Shown here piece by piece: positions 57,976-64,000 of a stretch of 64,000 nt of DNA (position 1 is the stretch's first letter; each line of letters opens with the position of its first letter). This DNA is from Lonsdalea populi. Its GTDB lineage: Bacteria > Pseudomonadota > Gammaproteobacteria > Enterobacterales > Enterobacteriaceae. The DNA is taken from the NCBI RefSeq assembly GCF_015999465.1, contig NZ_CP065534.1:620001-684000 (forward strand). Direction: 5' to 3'. Both the position numbers and the translations under genes were made by a program. The notes below the pieces were generated by a model. It saw nothing but the letters and a program-made list of their open reading frames with translations, was not told where the DNA came from and searched no databases.

Positions 57976-58791
57976 TTACCAGCCTTTGACAGCGCCGCCA
58001 TTAAACGTTTTCAACGCGGCCTGATGCACTTCATCAGACTGGTAAGCGCTGACGAACTTCTTCACGTTTTCCGCATCTTTATTATTTTCACGGGCGACCA
58101 GTAGATTGACGTATGGAGAGTCTTTATCTTCTACAAACAATCCGTCTTTGGTCGGCGTCAGGTTGATTTGGCTGGCGTAAGTGGTATTGATAACGGCCAG
58201 GGTGATCTGGTCGTCATCCAGCGAGCGCGGCAATTGCGGCGCTTCCAGTTCTACCAGCTTCACATGTTTCGGGTTTTCGACGATGTCCAGAGAGGTCGGC
58301 AACAGCCCAACATTGTCTTTCAGTTTGATCAGCCCCTGTTTTTGAAGCAGCAGCAGGGAACGGCCCAGGTTGGTCGGGTCGTTAGGAATGGCGATTTGCG
58401 CGCCGTCCTGCAGTTCGCTCAGAGATTTGATCTTTTTCGAATAGCCTGCGATGGGGTAAACGAAGGTGTTGCCGACGGACACCAGTTTATAGCCGCGATC
58501 TTTGATCTGCTGATCCAGATAGGGTTTGTGCTGGAACGCGTTCAGATCGATGTCGCCCTTGCTCAACGCTTCGTTGGGCAGAACGTAATCGTTGAAGGTG
58601 ACCAGCTCAACGTCCAGACCGTATTTTTCCTTGGCCACTTTCTGGGCTACTTCCGCGACCTGCTGTTCGGCACCTACAATGACGCCGACCTTAATATGGT
58701 TAGGATCCTTTTCTTCCTGTCCGCATCCTGCCAGCGCCAGAGCACCAACCAATGCGCCTACTGCGGCAATAGATTGCAATTTCATAGCCAT
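57976..58791 (-). CDS. metQ: Methionine ABC transporter substrate-binding lipoprotein MetQ
   Basis: Periplasmic-side binding protein of the MetNIQ importer for L- and D-methionine. 271 residues, the E. coli length. Signal with lipobox LALAGC at about 18-23, then NlpA-family fold with KVGVIVGAEQQVAEVAQKVA. The predicted methionine-binding residues were not traced. Third gene of the operon. Confidence 0.97.
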   Translation of the reverse strand: MAMKLQSIAAVGALVGALALAGCGQEEKDPNHIKVGVIVGAEQQVAEVAQKVAKEKYGLDVELVTFNDYVLPNEALSKGDIDLNAFQHKPYLDQQIKDRGYKLVSVGNTFVYPIAGYSKKIKSLSELQDGAQIAIPNDPTNLGRSLLLLQKQGLIKLKDNVGLLPTSLDIVENPKHVKLVELEAPQLPRSLDDDQITLAVINTTYASQINLTPTKDGLFVEDKDSPYVNLLVARENNKDAENVKKFVSAYQSDEVHQAALKTFNGGAVKGW

Positions 58792-58855
58792 ATTCCTTAC
58801 CTCTGCTTAACAGTCTTGTTATCACGCACTTTCAAGGTGCATGGCAATGGAACAA

Positions 58856-59509
58856 TTACTTGCGAGTGACAGCCCGAACTGCGCGATCGCCGCAGAATTG
58901 AATGATAAAAACCAACACAACCAACAGTACTAATACCGTATTCATCACCGTGGAGTTATAGCCGACATAACCATACTGATAACCGATTTGTCCCAGGCCG
59001 CCGGCGCCTACGGCACCCCCCATTGCAGAATAGCCCACCAGAGTAATCAACGTGATGGTAGCGGCGTTAATCAGGCCGGGCAGCGCTTCAGGCAGCAAGA
59101 TTTTTTTGATGATTTGCATCGGCGTGGCTCCCATCGCCCGTGCGGCCTCAATCAACCCGCCGGGGATTTCCAACAACGCATTTTCCACCATACGGGCGAT
59201 AAACGGCGCGGCGCCTACAGTTAGCGGTACGATCGCGGCCTGAAGACCAATAGAGGTGCCGACAATCATGCGGGTAAACGGAATCATCCACACCAGCAGT
59301 ATAATGAAGGGGATGGAACGGAAGATGTTCACGATGGCCGAAAGTGCCCGGTAAAGCTTGGGGTTGGCAATAATCTGTCCCGGACGCGTTATATAAAGAA
59401 GCACGCCGACAGGCAGTCCCAGTACGAAACCGAAAAAGCCTGAAACCAGGGTCATCACAATTGTTTCCCATACGCCGCGGGCCATTAACCACATCATGGC
59501 TTCAGACAT
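58856..59509 (-). CDS. metI: Methionine ABC transporter permease MetI
   Basis: Inner-membrane permease. 217 residues, matching E. coli; five hydrophobic helices. EAA loop [25 protein letters not shown] contacts MetN. The start overlaps the metN stop by 8 nt. Confidence 0.98.
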   Translation of the reverse strand: MSEAMMWLMARGVWETIVMTLVSGFFGFVLGLPVGVLLYITRPGQIIANPKLYRALSAIVNIFRSIPFIILLVWMIPFTRMIVGTSIGLQAAIVPLTVGAAPFIARMVENALLEIPGGLIEAARAMGATPMQIIKKILLPEALPGLINAATITLITLVGYSAMGGAVGAGGLGQIGYQYGYVGYNSTVMNTVLVLLVVLVFIIQFCGDRAVRAVTRK

Positions 59510-60533
59510 AACCGAGTACCTCTATATTTGCGTGGTTGTCTTGCAGGAATTTGATAGCTGCAGTGGTATCCGCTTCCGTGCCGGCCATTTCCGCCAGCAT
59601 GATGCCGAACTTGACCCCGCCTGCGTAATCCATCTGCGCACTGATAATATTGTTGTTTACGTTGAAGCGCCGTGCGATTTCAGACAGCAGCGGAGCATCA
59701 ACAGACTGACCGGTAAATTCCATGCGCAGCAGAGGAATAGTGCCCTCATGAGGCGTTGGCGTCAGGCGAGCGATATAGTCGTCCGGAATATCCAGATGTA
59801 ATGTTGAATGAATGAACTTCTGAGCCAGCGGTGTTTTGGGATGAGAGAACATCTGTCCGACGGTGTCTTGCTCAATCAGACGCCCTTCACTAATGACGGC
59901 AACCTGATCGCAGATGCGTTTCACGACATCCATTTCGTGGGTGATCAACAGAATGGTCAACCCCAAGCGGCGATTGATATCTTTCAGCAATTCCAAAATC
60001 GCGCGAGTCGTGGCCGGGTCCAGCGCGCTGGTGGCTTCATCGCATAACAGAACCTTGGGATTGCTGGCCAACGCGCGGGCGATTGCGACGCGCTGTTTCT
60101 GGCCTCCAGACAGGTTGGCGGGATACACATCGTGCTTATCCGACAACCCAACCAGCTCCAGCAGTTCATCGACGCGCTGCTTGATCTTGGCGGACGGCAG
60201 ATTGTCCAGCTCCAGCGGCAATGCGACGTTACCGAATACGGTGCGTGATGAAAGCAGATTGAAATGCTGGAAAATCATGCCGATTTGGCGGCGTGCGCGC
60301 GTCAACTGGCTATTTGATAACGCCATTAAATCTTGTTCAGCGACCAGAACTGTTCCTGAGGTGGGACGCTCTAGCAGGTTAATGCAGCGGATCAAGGTGC
60401 TTTTACCCGCGCCAGAAGAGCCGATGACGCCATAGATTTGGCCCGCCGGAACGTGCAGCGTCACGTCGTCAAGCGCTGTGATGGCTCGACCGTTTTGCTG
60501 GAAAATCTTTGTAATATGAGAAAGTTTTATCAT
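59502..60533 (-). CDS. metN: Methionine ABC transporter ATP-binding protein MetN
   Basis: ATPase of the importer. 343 residues from the ATG at 60533, the E. coli length; frame open 13 codons more. Walker [10 protein letters not shown], signature [16 protein letters not shown], Walker [10 protein letters not shown]-loop LITHEMD. C-terminal NIL regulatory domain (about 265-343) that senses methionine. Preceded by MetJ boxes. Confidence 0.98.
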   Translation of the reverse strand: MIKLSHITKIFQQNGRAITALDDVTLHVPAGQIYGVIGSSGAGKSTLIRCINLLERPTSGTVLVAEQDLMALSNSQLTRARRQIGMIFQHFNLLSSRTVFGNVALPLELDNLPSAKIKQRVDELLELVGLSDKHDVYPANLSGGQKQRVAIARALASNPKVLLCDEATSALDPATTRAILELLKDINRRLGLTILLITHEMDVVKRICDQVAVISEGRLIEQDTVGQMFSHPKTPLAQKFIHSTLHLDIPDDYIARLTPTPHEGTIPLLRMEFTGQSVDAPLLSEIARRFNVNNNIISAQMDYAGGVKFGIMLAEMAGTEADTTAAIKFLQDNHANIEVLGYV

Positions 60534-60606
60534 GAGTTCTATCAATAGGGGCCGCGGGCCGATGAATAACACTTACTTATACTGACCATTTGTTGTCGGG
60601 ATGCTA

Positions 60607-60622
60607 AGGCGTCTAGACGTCC
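60607..60622 (-). promoter_or_regulatory. MetJ operator ahead of metNIQ
   Basis: Two adjacent met boxes, AGGCGTCT and AGACGTCC, 7 of 8 matches each to AGACGTCT, 73 bp upstream of metN. A weaker third unit (AAGTCAAT, 60623-60630) may extend it. MetJ with S-adenosylmethionine represses the operon in enterobacteria. Confidence 0.8.
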
Positions 60623-60715
60623 AAGTCAATCGAGATTGTCACTCTGCTATCATTCTCTCCAGCGGCGAAAACTGCGATACTACGGCGCAATTTTTTCTAG
60701 TGGGAGCAAAGTAAA

Positions 60716-61288
60716 GTGGCAGCCAGCGTTCCAGCAATTTTTCTCGACCGCGACGGCACGATTAATGTCGATCACGGTTATGTACACGAAATCGATCAGT
60801 TTCAGTTCATCGACGGCGTTATCGATGCGCTGCGCGAGCTGAAGTCCATGGGATTTGCCTTGGTGCTGATTACCAATCAGTCGGGTATCGCGCGCGGCAA
60901 ATTCACGGAAGACCAGTTTATGCAATTGACCGAATGGATGGATTGGTCATTGGCCGATCGCGGGGTAGACCTGGACGGCATCTATTTCTGTCCGCATCAT
61001 CCGGAAGGTTCTGAAGAAGAGTATCGCCAGACGTGCGACTGCCGGAAACCACAGCCGGGTATGCTGAAATCTGCCCAAGAGCATCTGCACATCGATATGG
61101 CTTCTTCTTATATGGTCGGCGACAAAGTCGAAGATATGCAGGCAGCCGCAGCTGCAGGGGTAGGAACTAAAGTCCTCGTACGTACGGGTAAACCGGTGAC
61201 GGAAGAGGGAGAAAAACTGGCTGATTGCGTGATAGAGAGTCTGGCAGACCTGCCAAAAGCCATAAAAAGCATAAAAAACAAGCGTTGA
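60716..61288 (+). CDS. gmhB: D-glycero-beta-D-manno-heptose 1,7-bisphosphate 7-phosphatase GmhB
   Basis: Removes the 7-phosphate in ADP-heptose synthesis, between the two HldE steps. 190 residues, same as E. coli within one. HAD motif with D11 and D13 (FLDRDGT). Zinc site C92, H94, C107 and C109. Starts with GTG at 60716, GGGAG about 9 nt upstream. It lies just before the rRNA operon, as in E. coli. Confidence 0.97.
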   Translation: MAASVPAIFLDRDGTINVDHGYVHEIDQFQFIDGVIDALRELKSMGFALVLITNQSGIARGKFTEDQFMQLTEWMDWSLADRGVDLDGIYFCPHHPEGSEEEYRQTCDCRKPQPGMLKSAQEHLHIDMASSYMVGDKVEDMQAAAAAGVGTKVLVRTGKPVTEEGEKLADCVIESLADLPKAIKSIKNKR

Positions 61289-61329
61289 GTCTGAAAAACG
61301 AGCGTATAACAAAAAAGATTAAAAAGGGG

Positions 61330-61357
61330 TTGTGCAACCCGGAGAGATCCCTATAAT
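61330..61357 (+). promoter_or_regulatory. rRNA operon promoter P1
   Basis: TTGTGC (61330-61335), 16-bp spacer, TATAAT (61352-61357), then a GC-rich discriminator GCGCTCCC, as expected of growth-rate and ppGpp-regulated rrn P1 promoters. Upstream A-tract repeats (61290-61325) may be a Fis/UP region. Confidence 0.85.
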
Positions 61358-61426
61358 GCGCTCCCACTGACACGGCGAAGCGGACAACGCGGCGCGGTGA
61401 CAGTCGGAGAAAGACGAAGAAAGTCG

Positions 61427-61454
61427 TTGACTCTGAACGAGGTAAGCGTAATAT
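61427..61454 (+). promoter_or_regulatory. rRNA operon promoter P2
   Basis: TTGACT (61427-61432), 16-bp spacer, TAATAT (61449-61454). 75 nt after P1 at -10, the spacing of E. coli rrn P2. Confidence 0.8.
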
Positions 61455-61491
61455 ACGCGGCCTCACGTTAGCCGCTTAGGCGGAAACGAAA

Positions 61492-61503
61492 CGCTCTTTA
61501 ACA
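61492..61503 (+). promoter_or_regulatory. boxA antiterminator, leader
   Basis: CGCTCTTTAACA, one base from TGCTCTTTAACA. It binds NusB/NusE to make rRNA transcription resistant to termination. Confidence 0.8.
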
Positions 61504-61509
61504 ATATAA

Positions 61510-61530
61510 TCAGACAATCTGTGTGGGCAC
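61510..61530 (+). repeat. 16S processing stem, left arm
   Basis: TCAGACAATCTGTGTGGGCAC pairs with 63214-63234 (GTGCTCACACAGATTGTCTGA) apart from one G-U pair, over 21 bp. This is the RNase III stalk that frees pre-16S. Confidence 0.85.
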
Positions 61531-61650
61531 TCACAAGACACTATCGCAAAAGATACGAAAAAGTCTTGAAGAGTGAACAACAGTTAATTCATTACGAATC
61601 AACAGTAAAATTCTTTGAGCATCGCTATTAAGTTAGCAAATCAAGCTTTT

Positions 61651-63192
<1,542 letters not shown>

Positions 63193-63213
63193 CCGAAGTG
63201 AAGTGCTAGTGAA

Positions 63214-63234
63214 GTGCTCACACAGATTGTCTGA
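63214..63234 (+). repeat. 16S processing stem, right arm
   Basis: Partner of 61510-61530 on the far side of the 16S gene (see that entry). Confidence 0.85.
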
Positions 63235-63329
63235 TGAAGAAGCAAGAGCAAAAGCGCACCTGTTGATGATGAGTCTCTGACTCATGCTGATGCGGAACGA
63301 TTGAGCCTGAGGGTTGAGTCGGATTTCGT

Positions 63330-63405
63330 GTCCCCATCGTCTAGAGGCCTAGGACACCGCCCTTTCACGGCGGTAACAGGGGTTCGAATCCCCTTGGGGA
63401 CGCCA
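63330..63405 (+). tRNA. gltT: tRNA-Glu (anticodon TTC)
   Basis: 76 nt with encoded CCA. Acceptor GTCCCCA pairs TGGGGAC, anticodon loop CTTTCAC, T-loop GTTCGAATC. The single tRNA in the 16S-23S spacer. The suffix of the symbol is arbitrary because enterobacteria have several identical copies. TruD, which modifies position 13 of this tRNA, is also in the window. Confidence 0.97.
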
Positions 63406-63437
63406 TACCGATAATGAGTGAAAGGCATTATCACCTG

Positions 63438-63479
63438 AATATCTTAAAGATGACTTTAACGAGTCGTGTTTAAGATATT
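63438..63479 (+). repeat. Spacer inverted repeat
   Basis: AATATCTTAAA/TTTAAGATATT (63438-63448 with 63469-63479), 11 bp perfect, ahead of the second boxA. Likely folds in the spacer transcript between tRNA and 23S. Confidence 0.6.
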
Positions 63480-63490
63480 GCTCTTTAACA
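63479..63490 (+). promoter_or_regulatory. boxA antiterminator, spacer
   Basis: Perfect TGCTCTTTAACA between tRNA-Glu and 23S rRNA. Confidence 0.85.
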
Positions 63491-63629
63491 ATCTGGAACA
63501 AGCTGAAATTTGAAACGATGCGGCTGAACATCTCTCTGCGTGCAGTATTGAGCGGTGATTTGGTTGCGTCAGAGTCTCTCAAATAATCGCAGCGTGAAGG
63601 GTGTCTTACGAGACACCTTCGGGTTGTGA

Positions 63630-64000
63630 GGTTAAGTGACTAAGCGTACACGGTGGATGCCTAGGCAGTCAGAGGCGATGAAGGGCGTGCTAATCTGCGA
63701 AAAGCGTCGGCAAGGTGATATGAACCGTTATACCCGACGATACCCGAATGGGGAAACCCAGTGCAATCCGTTGCACTATCATGTCATGAATACATAGTGG
63801 CATGAGGCGAACCGGGGGAACTGAAACATCTCAGTACCCCGAGGAAAAGAAATCAACCGAGATTCCCCCAGTAGCGGCGAGCGAACGGGGAGGAGCCCAG
63901 AACCTGAATCAGTTTGAGTCTTAGTGGAAGCGTCTGGAAAGTCGCACGACAGAGGGTGATAGTCCCGTACACGAAGAGGCATGAGCTGTGAGTTCGACGA
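63630..64000 (+). rRNA. rrl: 23S ribosomal RNA, 5' part
   Basis: Starts GGTTAAGTGACTAAGCGTAC, as in enterobacteria, and continues to the window edge (371 of about 2900 nt). Confidence 0.98.

Noticed and set aside
60623..60630. A third MetJ box beside the two good ones
   Set aside because: AAGTCAAT matches AGACGTCT at only about half the positions; mentioned only as a possible weak extension.
63241..63329. A second tRNA in the 16S-23S spacer
   Set aside because: Only tRNA-Glu forms a cloverleaf; the rest of the spacer is processing sequence.

Overview
The window is ordinary enterobacterial chromosome. Nearly every protein is close in length and sequence to its Escherichia coli counterpart. 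Several neighbourhoods (cysJIH followed by a cysG-cysDNC cluster; 16S rRNA with a tRNA-Glu spacer behind gmhB) suggest the Pectobacteriaceae side of Enterobacterales (Brenneria/Lonsdalea/Pectobacterium-like). The genus cannot be fixed from reading alone. No prophage, insertion sequence or CRISPR array was seen.

Layout. 1-8514: ytfL/paeA (cut by the window edge), msrA, the tamA-tamB-ytfP envelope-assembly operon and ppa. 8710-10391: a methyl-accepting chemotaxis gene with a sigma-28-like promoter. 10446-20556: plsY, folB, uppP, cca, ygiM, ygiF, glnE and hldE (phospholipid, folate, undecaprenyl phosphate, tRNA end, nitrogen control and heptose). 20568-22852: ligA-ypeB. 22876-25564: two tandem FlxA-like genes and an Aer-like aerotaxis receptor. 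25992-33228: barA, rlmD, relA and mazG (two-component signalling, 23S methylation, stringent response). 33453-36472: pyrG-eno. 36800-39035: an exported metallo-beta-lactamase-fold enzyme, queE and queD. 39385-48493: assimilatory sulfate reduction, cysJIH then cysG-cysDNC. 48543-52425: ygbE, ftsB, ispD, ispF, truD and pcm. 52683-54841: nlpD and rpoS. 54913-61288: proS, trmO, rcsF, metQ-metI-metN and gmhB. 61330-64000: an rRNA operon with P1/P2 promoters, boxA elements, 16S, tRNA-Glu and the start of 23S.

How the genes work together. The sulfur block supplies sulfide: CysDNC make PAPS, CysH reduces it to sulfite, and CysJI reduce sulfite to sulfide using siroheme that the co-located CysG makes. 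The methionine importer further on has MetJ boxes, so sulfur amino-acid supply is well represented. One chemotaxis gene and one of the two FlxA-like genes carry sequences matching the flagellar sigma factor's promoter, so the accessory genes at the block junctions look like flagellar-regulon members.

The main irregularities are as follows. (1) surE, expected between truD and pcm, is almost entirely deleted, leaving a short in-frame tail. (2) E. coli-type gene blocks are joined at unusual places (ppa/plsY, hldE/ligA, ypeB/barA, rpoS/proS), and two of these junctions carry motility genes. (3) A 38-codon frame just after barA has a strong ribosome binding site partly folded into an AU-rich hairpin. 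(4) A 16-bp perfect palindrome lies ahead of nlpD. (5) An open frame broken by one TGA lies between cysH and cysG. No clearly new multi-gene system was found.
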